Origin: Streptomyces sp. SCUT-3
Lineage (GTDB): Bacteria > Actinomycetota > Actinomycetes > Streptomycetales > Streptomycetaceae
Length of the DNA stretch: 64,000 nt
Reading direction: 5' to 3'
Assembly: GCF_014083985.1 (NCBI RefSeq)
Contig: NZ_CP046907.1
Location: forward strand, 4,006,501 to 4,070,500
The translations under genes and the position numbers were made by a program. The notes under the pieces were generated by a model that searched no databases, had not been told where the DNA came from, and saw only the letters and a list, made by a program, of their open reading frames with translations. Below are positions 10,305 to 18,913 of this stretch, in pieces (position 1 is the first letter of the stretch; each line of letters begins with the position of its first letter).

Positions 10305-11663
10305 TCAGCGCAGGGAGGCCAGGGGGATGCGGGCGAAGGTGATCGTGTCGTGGGAGCCGGACGGGCCGGTCTCGTACAGCAGGCCGACGGTGGCGGGGTC
10401 CAGCTGGACCAGGTCGGAGTAGCCCGCGGGGTCGGGGGAGAGCCGCAGCGCCTCCCGCCAGGTCCGCCCCCCGTCGTCGCTGGCCCGCAGGGCCATGGCC
10501 AGGCGCCTGGCGGGGTGGGTGGGGCCCGAGTACAGCAGCGGCGCGGCGCCGCCGGGGACGACCGGCTGCAGGACGCTGCCCTGGACGACCGGCCCGGCCA
10601 GCTCCGGCTGCGGCCGGAACGGGGCGGCCAGCGTCAGCCCGCCGTCGGGGCTGCGGGCGTCGGCGCGGGTCGCGGGCGAGGTGCCGTGGTGGTTGCGCGC
10701 GTTGACGTAGAGCGTCCCGGAGGGCAGATCGGCCACGGTGGTCTCGCTCAGGTGCAGCTCCTCGCCGGGCGGCTGGTCGGTCCAGCCGACGGCCCACGTC
10801 CGGCCGCCGTCGTCGCTGTGGAGCGAGTGCGCGCCGCCCCATGCGGAGGCGGTGTCCCCGCCGGGGCCGGTGCGCAGGGTGCTGTGGTTGGCGGGGGCGA
10901 CCAGCCGCCCGGCGAAGGGCCCGTGCCGCAGGGCGACCGCGTGCCCGGGGCCGGTGGCGTACCAGCGCCAGCCGGCGGGCTTGACCCGGGCGGTCAGGTC
11001 GCGGGGCGCGGACCAGGTGGCGCCCGCGTCCGTGCTGCGCTGCAGGTACACCCGCCTGGCCCGGCCGCCGCCGCGGGGCCGCGCAGGATCTGCTGCTTGG
11101 TGACGTCCCCGACGGTGCGGCAGGTCAGCAGCACGACGTCTCCGGAGGCCGGGTCGACGACCGGGGCGGGGTTGCCGACGGTGTCGCCGCCGGCGTCGTC
11201 GACGGTCTTCAGCGGCCCCAGGTGCATCCGCCGTCGAAGGACCGGCGGGAGACCAGGTCGATGTCCCCGTCGTCCGCGGCGGAGTCCCTGCGGCCTTCTG
11301 CGAGGGCGACCAGGACCGGCCGGCCGTCGGGGGAGGCGGAGGCGGGCACCTGCACCACGGCGGGGATGCGGAAGGTGAAGTAGCCGTGGCTGCCGGAGGA
11401 GAACGGCACGGAGCGCGTGCAGCCGCCGTCCGGGGGCTCCGGGCGGCCACCGCCGGCCCGGGTCGGCGGAAGCGGTCCGGGCGGGGGCGGCGGCCGGAGC
11501 TGCCGGAGCTGCCAGGGCGGCCAGGACGGCCAGGGCGGCCGCGGCGGCCAGGGAGAGAGGGAGCAGGGGCGTGCGGGCGGCGCGTGACGCCGCGTCGGTC
11601 CGCCGGGGAGCGCCGGGTGCGGCGCGCCGCCGGGCCGCGGGCCGGGTGGTCGTTCGGGAGCAC
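10305..11663 (-). pseudogene. Secreted exo-alpha-sialidase-like (BNR repeat, GH33) gene, broken by at least three frameshifts
   Basis: Pieces of one sialidase are spread over three frames. A secretory-type Ala/Leu-rich segment lies near 11520-11570. Then come [23 protein letters not shown] and [21 protein letters not shown] (the FRIP motif and Asp box region), then GDTVGNPAPVVDP, then RVYLQRSTDAGATWSAP through LLYETG. Shifts fall near 11450, 11217 (one G missing from the GGGG run that should read TWGPLK) and 11085. A further shift near the start is possible, so GTG 11663 is only a guess. Intact homologues are secreted and cleave terminal sialic acid-like sugars. Base-calling errors are as likely as true decay. 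Confidence 0.7.
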
Positions 11664-11802
11664 GGTGGCAGTGTGCCGCGGAGGGCGGCCGGGGCCGTGA
11701 GGCGGGCGGGCGCGGCTCCTGCTCCGTGCCCGGGCCCCACTCCTCCGGGTCAACCGTCCGGTCGGCCGTCCGGTCAACCGTCCGGATCCGACCCGGGAAT
11801 GC

Positions 11803-11841
11803 GTCAGGCCCCCGACCGCTTGCGCAGGTCGGGGGCCTGAC
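11803..11841. terminator. Terminator hairpin downstream of tRNA-His
   Basis: The arms GTCAGGCCCCCGACC and GGTCGGGGGCCTGAC form a perfect 15-bp stem with a 9-base loop. It lies 8 bases beyond the 3' end of the tRNA on the minus strand, as expected for a factor-independent terminator. Confidence 0.75.
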
Positions 11842-11849
11842 CCCATGAG

Positions 11850-11923
11850 GGTGAGTGACGGGACTTGAACCCGCGACTTCCTGGACCACAACCAGGTGCT
11901 CTACCAGCTGAGCTACACCCACC
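11850..11923 (-). tRNA. tRNA-His (anticodon GUG)
   Basis: Read on the minus strand, the 7-bp acceptor stem is GTGGGTG paired with CACTCAC. The D-arm is GTAGCTCAGCTGGTAGAGC, the anticodon loop is TTGTGGT with GTG, and the T-arm is GCGGGTTCAAGTCCCGT. The extra 5' G at 11923 that marks histidine tRNAs opposes C73 at 11850. The CCA end is not encoded. It lies between the sialidase remnant and orn. Confidence 0.95.
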
Positions 11924-12016
11924 GTGTGTCGGTGCTGTTTCGCACCGGCCAGAAGAAGCATACAGGGTCCGGGAGGGTGCTCGCGCCACCGTTTCCCGGA
12001 CCCCGGCCCCGAAGGG

Positions 12017-12618
12017 TCAGGAAGGGGGCAGCACGTGCCGGGCCGCGATGGCGCGGGCGGTGTCGCCGTCCGGCCCGGGCGGGGGCACGAAGACCGCCTC
12101 GCGGTAGTACCGCAGCTCGGCGATGCTCTCGCGGATGTCGGCGAGCGCCCGGTGGTTCCCGGCCTTCTGGGGGCTGTTGTAGTAGGCGCGCGGGTACCAG
12201 CGGCGTGCCAGCTCCTTGACCGAGGAGACGTCCACGATCCGGTAGTGCAGGTACTGCTCGAGCTCGGGCATGTCGCGGGCGAGGAAGCCGCGGTCGGTGC
12301 CCACCGAGTTCCCGCACAGCGGGGCCTTGCGGGGCTCGGGCACGTGCTCGCGCACGTGGTCGAGCACCAGCTTCTGGGCCTCGGCCAGAGTCGTCCCGTG
12401 CTCGAGCTCGTCCAGCAGCCCGGAGGCGGTGTGCATCTCGCGCACCACGTCCGGCATGCAGTCCAGGGCCTCGGCAGGGGGCGGATCACGATGTCCACCC
12501 CCTCCCCGAGGACGTTCAGCTCGGAGTCGGTGACCCGCGCGGCCACCTCCACCAGGGCGTCGTCGGTGAGCGACAGCCCCGTCATCTCGCAGTCGATCCA
12601 GACCATCCGGTCGTTCAT
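12017..12618 (-). CDS. orn: Oligoribonuclease (DEDDh 3'-5' exonuclease), one-base frameshift as sequenced
   Basis: Orn degrades 2-5 nt RNAs and is usually essential. The N-terminus [15 protein letters not shown] carries the first DEDD motif (D-x-E), and [25 protein letters not shown] carries the later His/Asp motif. The reading frame slips at 12477-12481, where a run of five G (plus strand) should be six; restoring one base gives exactly 200 aa, the family length. ATG 12618 lies 5 bp after the adpA stop, so adpA and orn form an operon, as known in Streptomyces. The slip is most likely a base-calling error. Confidence 0.9.
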
Positions 12619-12623
12619 GCGTC

Positions 12624-13850
12624 TCACCCTAAGGGGCGATTCCGCTGACCGGGCACCCCCGGGCCGCGCCCGCTCCCGGCCGGGCCGCGCCCGGCCGCGC
12701 CGCCGCGCCCTGTCCGGGGCTGCCGGCCGGGGCCGTCGGCGTCGGGGCGCTGCGAGGACTGCTCCGGGACCCTGGCCGAGGCGTACAGGTCGGAGTCGGG
12801 CCTGCCCGGTTCGCCGCCGGCCGGGCCATGGCCGCTGCCGCCGGAGGAGCCCGGGCCGGACACCGCGGGGCCCGCCGTGCGGTCGCCGTGGGGGGCCGAC
12901 GGGCCCGGGACCCTGCCGCCCTGACCCCCGTCCGGCCTGCGGGCGCGGTAGGCCGCCCGGTAGGCGGCGGGGGAGGAGCCCAACTGCCTCCGGAAGTGGG
13001 GGCGCGCGCCACCGGCGAGCGGAAGCCGCAGCGCCCGGCGACCTCGTCCACCGAGTAGTCCGAGGTCTCCAGCAGCCGCTGCGCCTGGAGCACCCGCTGG
13101 TGATCAGCCACTGCAGCGGGGCGCTGCCGGTCAGCGAGCGGAACCGGCGGTCGAAGGTCCGCCGGCTCATGTAGGCGCGCGCGGCCAGCGCCTCCACGTC
13201 GAACTGCTCGTGGAGGTGCTCCAGGGCCCAGGCGACGACCTCGGCGAGCGGGTCGCCGCCCATCTCCTCGGGTAAGGACCGGTCCAGGTAGCGCTCCTGG
13301 CCGCCCCCGGCGCGGCGCGGCGGCACGACCAGGCGGCGGGCGAGCGCGTTGGCCGCGTCCGCGCCGTGGTCGGTGCGCACCACGTGCAGGCACAGGTCGA
13401 TGCCGGCGGCGGTGCCGGCCGAGGTGAGGACGTCCCCGTCGACGAACAGTTCGCGGGGGTCGACGTGCACCGAGGGGTAGCGCTTGGCGAGCGTCGGCGC
13501 GTACATCCAGTGGGTGGTGGCGGGGCGGCCGTCGAGCAGGCCGGCGGCGGCGAGCACGAAGGCCCCGGTGCACAGCCGATGATCCGGGCGCCCTCCTCGT
13601 GGGCGCGCCGCAGCGCGTGCAGGGCGGCCGGGGGCGGCGGGCGGCTGATGGACCGCCAGGCGGGCACGACGACGGTGCCCGCCTTGGCGACGGCCTCCAG
13701 GCCGTGCGGGGCGGTCAGTTCGAGGAGCCTGCGGCCGCTCCGGCCCGGCCCCGGGGACGGCGAACGGCCGGCCGGCCCCCCCTGCTCGGGGGAAGCAGCC
13801 GCCGCCGGCCACCCGGCGGTCGCCCCGCCGGGCCTGGACTCCTGGCTCAT
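12624..13850 (-). pseudogene. adpA: AdpA, AraC/GlxA-type developmental master regulator; disrupted
   Basis: AdpA is the pleiotropic activator of development and antibiotic synthesis. Recognisable parts are the DJ-1/PfpI-like domain ([33 protein letters not shown]) and the AraC domain ([41 protein letters not shown]), then a Gly/Pro-rich tail. There are two kinds of damage. First, three one-base losses occur near 13575, 13100 and 13005. Second, the segment of about 50 residues that should lie between SGRR and LELTAPHG is absent without loss of frame. A leucine TTA codon at 13273-13275 (RSLPEE) keeps the bldA-dependence known for adpA. The gene is upstream of orn. ATG 13850 was chosen from the MSQ-type N-terminus. 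Confidence 0.85.
13273..13275 (-). promoter_or_regulatory. Rare TTA leucine codon in adpA (bldA-dependent translation point)
   Basis: On the minus strand the codon for Leu in DRSLPEE is TTA, between the DJ-1-like and AraC domains. In Streptomyces this codon is read by the late-appearing bldA tRNA and delays AdpA production. A second TTA (12630-12632) would be the penultimate codon if the sequenced end of the frame is correct. I noticed no other in-frame TTA in the window. Confidence 0.85.
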
Positions 13851-14030
13851 GGCACTCAAGCCCCCCTCGGTCCTCGCGTCCTCCGGCGCCGTTAAGTCGC
13901 ACTCCGGGCAACCCGGCGCATGTCCGTTCGGTTCTGCACGTTCTCCCCGCCGTGGTACCCAAGATCGAATCTACTGTGTCTCTTGGGCTGGTGTGACAAG
14001 TTCGGCAACCCGGCGTTATGTCGACATGGC

Positions 14031-14089
14031 ACTTGGCGTGAAGCATTCGATCACGAAGCGTTGCACCGGCGGGCCGCTGTGTGAAGTGT
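14031..14089. repeat. 59-bp exact direct repeat, copy 1 (upstream of adpA)
   Basis: This copy begins ACTTGGCGTGAAGCATTCGA and ends GCTGTGTGAAGTGT. It is identical to copy 2, which starts 146 bp downstream. It contains a TTCG-ATCA-CGAA inverted pair, and TGGCGTGAAG, which matches the AdpA-binding consensus at nine of ten positions. Confidence 0.9.
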
Positions 14090-14176
14090 CCGGGCAACCC
14101 GCCCATGCCCGGTCCCGTTTCCCCGCCGTTTCGCTGGTCTCGGGCGGACGTTCGGCCCCGGCGTTAGTCGCATGCA

Positions 14177-14235
14177 ACTTGGCGTGAAGCATTCGATCAC
14201 GAAGCGTTGCACCGGCGGGCCGCTGTGTGAAGTGT
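14177..14235. repeat. 59-bp exact direct repeat, copy 2
   Basis: This is identical over 59 bp to copy 1. The sequence immediately before it (GGCGTTAGTCGCATGCA) is a slightly altered version of the sequence before copy 1, which shows that the duplicated unit is longer than the exact block. Confidence 0.9.
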
Positions 14236-14618
14236 GCCTGGGGCACATCCGCCCCCGCACCCGGGTCCCCGGGTTTCGCACCGGCCGTTTGCGCTGGTCG
14301 CGGGGCGGACGGCGGCCCCCCGGAGCAGGGCTGCGCGCATGCCAAGTTGGCCGAAAAATAATGTGACGCGGGTGCACGCAGGGGCTGTTGTGCCGGTGCG
14401 CGGCGGTTCTGCTGCGGTGCGCCCCGGTGCGCCCCCGTCCCGCACCGCCCGGCCGGGGCGGCGAGTGGCGAAAACCGGCCCACCGTTTCCTCCGGCCGTC
14501 ACGGTGCGCGACGACCCTGGACGTATTGCACGACCGGGCCGCCTCCGGCATGCTCCGGTGAACACTTGGCGCACACCGCGCACCGCGGCCGATGCCTGGC
14601 GAGAAAGGAGTGCCGCCG

Positions 14619-14631
14619 TACCCTGGGGGTA
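14619..14631. promoter_or_regulatory. Candidate CsoR-like palindrome upstream of universal stress protein
   Basis: TACCCTGGGGGTA reads TACCC-3-GGGTA, the same arrangement as the core of the operator before copZ at 60819. It lies about 110 bp upstream of the stress-protein start. The outer A/T pair of the copZ site is missing, so this is a weaker candidate and may be chance. Confidence 0.35.
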
Positions 14632-14738
14632 GTAGCGGGAGAAGGCGATTCCCGGCCTCCCTGGGGGTGCCCCGCACCGCTCCGTCCCGTTGCACCCTTC
14701 CTGCACACGACAGCTGAGGCCCGCACTCGAGACATCCC

Positions 14739-15254
14739 ATGGCCGGTCACGAGATTCCGACCCCATCGACCGCAACCCGCTCGCCGACTGGGCGGCCGAG
14801 CCGGCGGCGGCGGAACGCCCGCACGACTCCTGCGACCCCGCCTTCCGGCACGGAGTGGTGGTGGGTTTCGACGGCTCCCTCTCCAGCGAACGGGCGCTGG
14901 CCTACGCCGTCGGCATGGCGCGCCGCACCGGCTCCGCCCTGATCATCGTCCACGTCGCCAACCGCCTCCCCGCCACGGTCTGGGCGGGCTGCGAACCCCC
15001 GGTCTTCGTCGACGTGCCCGACCACCGCACCGAGGTCATCGGCCTCGAACTCGCCTGCGCCGACCTGGCCGGTGCCGTGGATCCTCGTCGAACGGGGCGG
15101 CGACATCTGCCACGAACTGGAGGAGGTCGGCCGCGAGTACTGCGCCGACGCCATCGTCGTCGGCGGTACCCACGGCGTCATCGGCAGGGTCTTCGGCTCC
15201 GTCGCCGGCCGCCTGGCCCGGCGCGCGCAGCGGCCGGTGATCGTCATCCCCTGA
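14739..15254 (+). CDS. Universal stress protein (UspA fold), frameshifted as sequenced
   Basis: The start MAGHEI at 14739 fits the Streptomyces family, but the frame is lost about 20 bases later. It continues as PIDRNPLADW...HGVVVGFDGSLSSERALAYAV, then slips again near 15070 before PWILVERGGDICHELEEVG and ends GGTHGVIGRVFGSVAGRLARRAQRPVIVIP. The last stretch carries the ATP-binding G-2x-G-9x-G(S/T)-like motif of nucleotide-binding Usp proteins. It is divergent from adpA. Two slips close together suggest sequencing errors. Confidence 0.75.
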
Positions 15255-15326
15255 CGCCGTGGCGGCCTCGCGGAAGCCCCGCCGCGCACCGGCGGCGCGG
15301 GCCCGGGCGCGCGGCGGCCTGCCGGC

Positions 15327-17140
15327 TCAGTCCACGGTGACGCTCTTCGCCAGGTTGCGCGGCCGGTCGACGTCCCGGCCCAGGGCCAGCGCCGTGTGGT
15401 AGGCCAGCAGTTGGAGCGGCACGCCCAGCAGGACCGGGTCCAGCTCCGGCTCGTTCCTCGGCACCACCACGGTGTGCTCGGCGGTCTCCTGCACCCGGTG
15501 CGCCACGGCCAGGATCCTGCCTCCGCGGGCGGCGATCTCCTCCAGCGTCGCCCGGTTCTTGTCCAGCAGTTCGTCGTCCGGCACGACCGCCACCGTCGGG
15601 ACCTCCGGCTCGATCAGCGCCAGCGGGCCGTGCTTGAGCTCCGAGGCCGGGTACGCCTCGGCGTGCACGTAGGAGACCTCCTTGAGCTTCTGCGCCGCCT
15701 CCCGGGCCACCGGGTAGCCGCGCACCCTCCCGACGAACATCGCACTGCGCGCCCGCGCGAGACCGGCGGCCAGCTCCGCGATCCCCTCCTCCTGCTCCAG
15801 GACCTGCCCGATCTGCTCGGGCAGCCGGCGCAGGCCGGCCAGGATCCGGCGGCCGTCGGCCACCGACAGGTCCCGCACCCGCCCCAGGTGGAGCGCGAGC
15901 AGGGCGAGGGCGACGGCGGTGTTGGTGAAGCACTTGGTGGACACCACTGACACCTCGGGGCCGGCGTGCAGGTAGATCCCGCCGTCCGTCTCCCGGGCCA
16001 CCGCGCTGCCGACCACGTTCACCACGCCGAGGACCCGGGCGCCCTTGCGCTTGAGCTCCTGGACGGCGGCGAGGGTGTCGTAGGTCTCGCCGGACTGGCT
16101 GACCGCCACGTACAGGGTGTCCGGGTCCACCACCGGGTTGCGGTGGCGGAACTCGCTCGCCGGCTCGGCGTCGGCCGGGATCCGGGCCAGCTCCTCGATC
16201 ATCTGCGCCCCGATCTGCCCGGCGTAGTACGCGGACCCGCAGCCCAGGATCTTCACCCGGCGCACCGCCCGCGCCTCGCGGGCGTCCAGGTTGAGCCCGC
16301 CGAGGCGGACGGTGGCGAACCGGTCGTCGATCCGGCCGCGCAGCACCCGGTCCCCGCCTCGGGCTGCTCGCAGATCTCCTTGTGCATGAAGTGGGCGTGA
16401 CCGCCGATGTCGTAGTTCTCCTCCTCCCACTCCACCGTGGTGGGGGACTTGGCGGTGCCGGGCCCCGCGGTGCTCCAGGTGCGGTGGCCCGACGCCTGCA
16501 CGGTCGCCGTCTCGCCGTCCTCCAGGGTGACCACCTGGCGGGTGAAGCGGACCAGGGCGGCGACGTCGGAGGCCACGAACATCTCGTGCTCGCCGATGCC
16601 GAGGACGACCGGGCTGCCGTTGCGGGCCACCACGATCCGGTCGGGGAAGTCCGCGTGCAGAACGGCGATCCCGTAGGTGCCCCGGACGGCCTCCAGGGCC
16701 TGCCGGACCCGGTCCTCCAGGGTGGCGGCGTCCGAGCGGCCGATCAGGTGGGAGAGCACCTCGGAGTCGGTCTCCGAGGCGAACTCCACTCCCTCGGCGG
16801 ACAGTTGCGCCCGCAGCTCGGCGGCGTTGTCGATGATGCCGTTGTGGACGACCGCGACCCGCCCCGAGGAGTCCAGGTGCGGGTGGGCGTTCTCGTCGGT
16901 GGGGGTGCCGTGCGTGGCCCACCGGGTGTGGGCGATTCCGGTGGTCCCGGCGAAGCGCTTCGGCAGGCGCGCCTGCAACTCGCGCACCCGGCCGGCCGAC
17001 TTGGCGGTCCGCAGCGCGCCGCCGCGGCCCACGACCGCCACGCCCGCGGAGTCGTACCCCCGGTACTCCAGTCGCTGCAGGCCCTCCAGCAGCAGCGGCG
17101 CGGCGTCGCGCTTTCCGATGTATCCCACGATTCCGCACAC
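15327..17140 (-). CDS. glmS: Glutamine-fructose-6-phosphate aminotransferase, one-base frameshift as sequenced
   Basis: GlmS makes glucosamine-6-phosphate from fructose-6-phosphate and glutamine, the first step to UDP-GlcNAc for the cell wall. The N-terminal glutaminase begins MCGIVGYIG with nucleophile Cys2 and contains HTRWATHGTP and HNGIIDN. The two SIS sugar-isomerase domains follow (CGSAYYAGQIGAQMIEE, SQSGETYDTLAA, STKCFTNTAVALALL, ASELKHGPLALI) and the end is the typical LAKSVTVD. The frame slips at 16352-16355 in a run of four C (plus strand); one added base gives 604 aa, the normal length. The GTG start at 17140 follows GAAGGGGA by about 10 bases. Confidence 0.92.
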
Positions 17141-17222
17141 GGTGCGTCACGTCCCCTTCGGTGTCGTCGGTGGTGCCCGTCCGCCGGGCGCGCGGCCCGG
17201 TGCACCCGGGGTCCGGCGCGGC

Positions 17223-17498
17223 TCAGCCGTAGACGATGCGGCGGAGCTGGCGCAGCGAGAACTCGGGTGCGGCCACTGCCCGGTGGGGCAGTTCGGCCGC
17301 GATCCGCTCGAAGATCGCGGCGTTGGCCAGGCCCCCGGACTGCAGCTCGCGGTGGCGTCGCCGGACGAAGTCCTCGGCGCTCTCGTCGAAGTACGCGAGC
17401 ACGTCCATCACGACCCGGGCCGCCTCGCCGCGGCGCAGCGGCGTGGTGCGGACCAGGTGGTCCAGGAGGTCCTCGTGCAGAGGTCGGTGATCGGGCAC
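17223..17498 (-). CDS. Small conserved protein upstream of glmS
   Basis: The protein is about 91 aa, predicted mostly helical: LHEDLLDHLVRTTPLRRGEAARVVMDVLAYFDESAEDFVRRRHRELQSGG, ending FSLRQLRRIVYG. It looks like a conserved streptomycete protein of unknown function. GTG 17498 is chosen because upstream sequence in the same frame runs into the hairpins at 17593-17681; the ribosome site is poor. It may be cotranscribed with glmS, 82 bp downstream. Confidence 0.55.
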   Translation of the reverse strand: MPDHRPLHEDLLDHLVRTTPLRRGEAARVVMDVLAYFDESAEDFVRRRHRELQSGGLANAAIFERIAAELPHRAVAAPEFSLRQLRRIVYG

Positions 17499-17592
17499 CG
17501 GACGATGGTGCTGGGGAAGGGGAGCGGTTTTCAAGATTCCTGCCCGATATCGGGCAGGGAGCGGTTCGAAGGCGGTGGAATCCCGCACGGAA

Positions 17593-17618
17593 GGCCGCCC
17601 GGTGGTCGCCGGGCGGCC
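17593..17618. terminator. Hairpin, 10-bp perfect stem
   Basis: GGCCGCCCGG and CCGGGCGGCC surround a 6-base loop. It is one of two hairpins in the 246-bp gap between the acyl-CoA dehydrogenase 3' end and the next minus-strand gene, so it likely ends the catabolic operon. Confidence 0.55.
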
Positions 17619-17636
17619 CGGGAAACCGTGGCGTGA

Positions 17637-17681
17637 AACAGCAACGACACGCCGACGAGCTGTCGGCGTGTCGTTGCTGTT
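17637..17681. terminator. Long hairpin, 20-bp perfect stem, related to element at 25402
   Basis: The arms AACAGCAACGACACGCCGAC and its exact complement surround a 5-base loop. Outside these, ACCGTGGCG and CGCCACCACGGT extend the pairing imperfectly. It lies 64 bp beyond the acyl-CoA dehydrogenase stop. It shares CGGCGTGTCGTTGC with the palindrome at 25402-25465, which suggests a dispersed family of palindromic terminators. Confidence 0.7.
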
Positions 17682-17744
17682 CGCCACCACGGTTCCGCGC
17701 GGGGCCCGGGGCCCGGGGCCCGGACCCGGCCCGTGCGGCCGGGG

Positions 17745-18908
17745 TCAGCCGGTGGGCAGGCCCAGTTCGCGGGCGATCAGCATGCGCTGGACCTCGCTGG
17801 TGCCCTCGCCGATCTCCAGGATCTTGGAGTCGCGCCACATCCGGGCCACCGGGTACTCGTTCATGAAGCCGTAGCCGCCGTGGACCTGGGTGGCCTCGCG
17901 GGCGTTGGTCACCGCGCTCTCCGAGGAGAACAGCTTCGCCAGCGCTGCCTCCTTCTTGAACGGCTCGCCGTGCAGCAGCCGCGAGGCCGCGTCCCGCCAG
18001 GCCAGCCGGGAGGTGTGGGCGCGCATCTCCATGTCGGCGATCTTGAACTGGATAGCCTGGTTGGCGCCGATGGGCCGGCCGAAGGCGTGCCGCTCGTGCG
18101 CGTAGGACACCGACTCGTCGACACAGCCCTGGGCCAGGCCGGTGGCGAGCGCGGAGATCGCGATGCGGCCCTCGTCCAGGATGCGGAGGAACTGGGCGTA
18201 CCCGCGGCCCTCCTCGCCGAGCAGGTTGGCCACCGGCACCCGCACGTCGGAGAAGGACAGCTCCCGGGTGTCGGAGGCGTTCCAACCGACCTTGGAGTAC
18301 TTGGGCGCCACGGTGAAGCCGGGGGTTCCGGAGGGCACGATGATCGAGGAGATCTGCGGACGCCCGTCCGGCTTGCGGCCGGTGACCGCGGTGACGGTGA
18401 CCAGGCCGGTGATGTCGGTGCCGGAGTTGGTGATGAAGCACTTGGTGCCGTTGATCACCCACTCGTCGCCGTCGCGGCGGGCGGTGGTGCGGGTGCCGCC
18501 CGCGTCCGAGCCGCACTCGGGCTCGGTCAGGCCGAAGGCGCCCAGCATCTCGCCCGAGCACAGCTTCGGCAGCCACTCGCGCTTCTGCTCCTCGGTGCCG
18601 AAGCGGTAGACCGGCATGGCGCCCAGCGACACCCCGGCCTCCAGGGTGATGGCCACCGAGGAGTCGACCCGGGCCAGCTCCTCCAGGGCCAGGCACAGGG
18701 CGAAGTAGTCGCCGCCCATGCCGCCGTACTCCTCCGGGAACGGCAGCCCGAACAGGCCCATCCGGCCCATCTCGCGGACGATCTCGTACGGGAACTCCTG
18801 GTTCTCGTAGAACTCGCCGATCTTGGGGGCGATCACGTCGTGCGCGAACGCCTCGACGGTGCTGCGCAGTTCCTCGTACTCGGCGGGGAGACGGTGGTCG
18901 ATCGACAT
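17745..18908 (-). CDS. Acyl-CoA dehydrogenase
   Basis: The 387-aa flavoprotein has the three-part ACAD fold: an N-terminal helical domain, the FAD-binding strand region (FGLTEPECGSDAGGTRT, INGTKCFITNSG), and a C-terminal helical domain with QVHGGYGFMNEYPVARMWRD and IGEGTSEVQRML. The Glu of EGTSE is the usual catalytic base of short/medium-chain types. It is the last gene of an operon with HMG-CoA lyase (5-bp gap) and both subunits of an acyl-CoA carboxylase. This points to isovaleryl- or another branched-chain acyl-CoA as substrate. Substrate is inferred from context. Confidence 0.88.
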   Translation of the reverse strand: MSIDHRLPAEYEELRSTVEAFAHDVIAPKIGEFYENQEFPYEIVREMGRMGLFGLPFPEEYGGMGGDYFALCLALEELARVDSSVAITLEAGVSLGAMPVYRFGTEEQKREWLPKLCSGEMLGAFGLTEPECGSDAGGTRTTARRDGDEWVINGTKCFITNSGTDITGLVTVTAVTGRKPDGRPQISSIIVPSGTPGFTVAPKYSKVGWNASDTRELSFSDVRVPVANLLGEEGRGYAQFLRILDEGRIAISALATGLAQGCVDESVSYAHERHAFGRPIGANQAIQFKIADMEMRAHTSRLAWRDAASRLLHGEPFKKEAALAKLFSSESAVTNAREATQVHGGYGFMNEYPVARMWRDSKILEIGEGTSEVQRMLIARELGLPTG

Positions 18909-18913
18909 GGCGG

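Larger units (their letters stand above)
13851..14738. other. Long upstream region of adpA with degenerate ~146-bp tandem repeats
   Basis: This 890-bp non-coding stretch separates adpA from the divergent stress-protein gene. Three related units occupy about 13904-14352. Shared pieces are TCCGGGCAACCCG, CCCCGCCGT, GTTCGG..CCCGGCGTTA, and a 59-bp block present twice without change. The third unit keeps GCCGTTTGCGCTGGTCGCGG and GCGCGCATGCCAAGTTGG. A CCCAAGA/TCTTGGG inverted pair lies at 13958-13987. The rest (14353-14738) shows no gene. adpA is known to have a long promoter region bound by many regulators. Confidence 0.6.
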
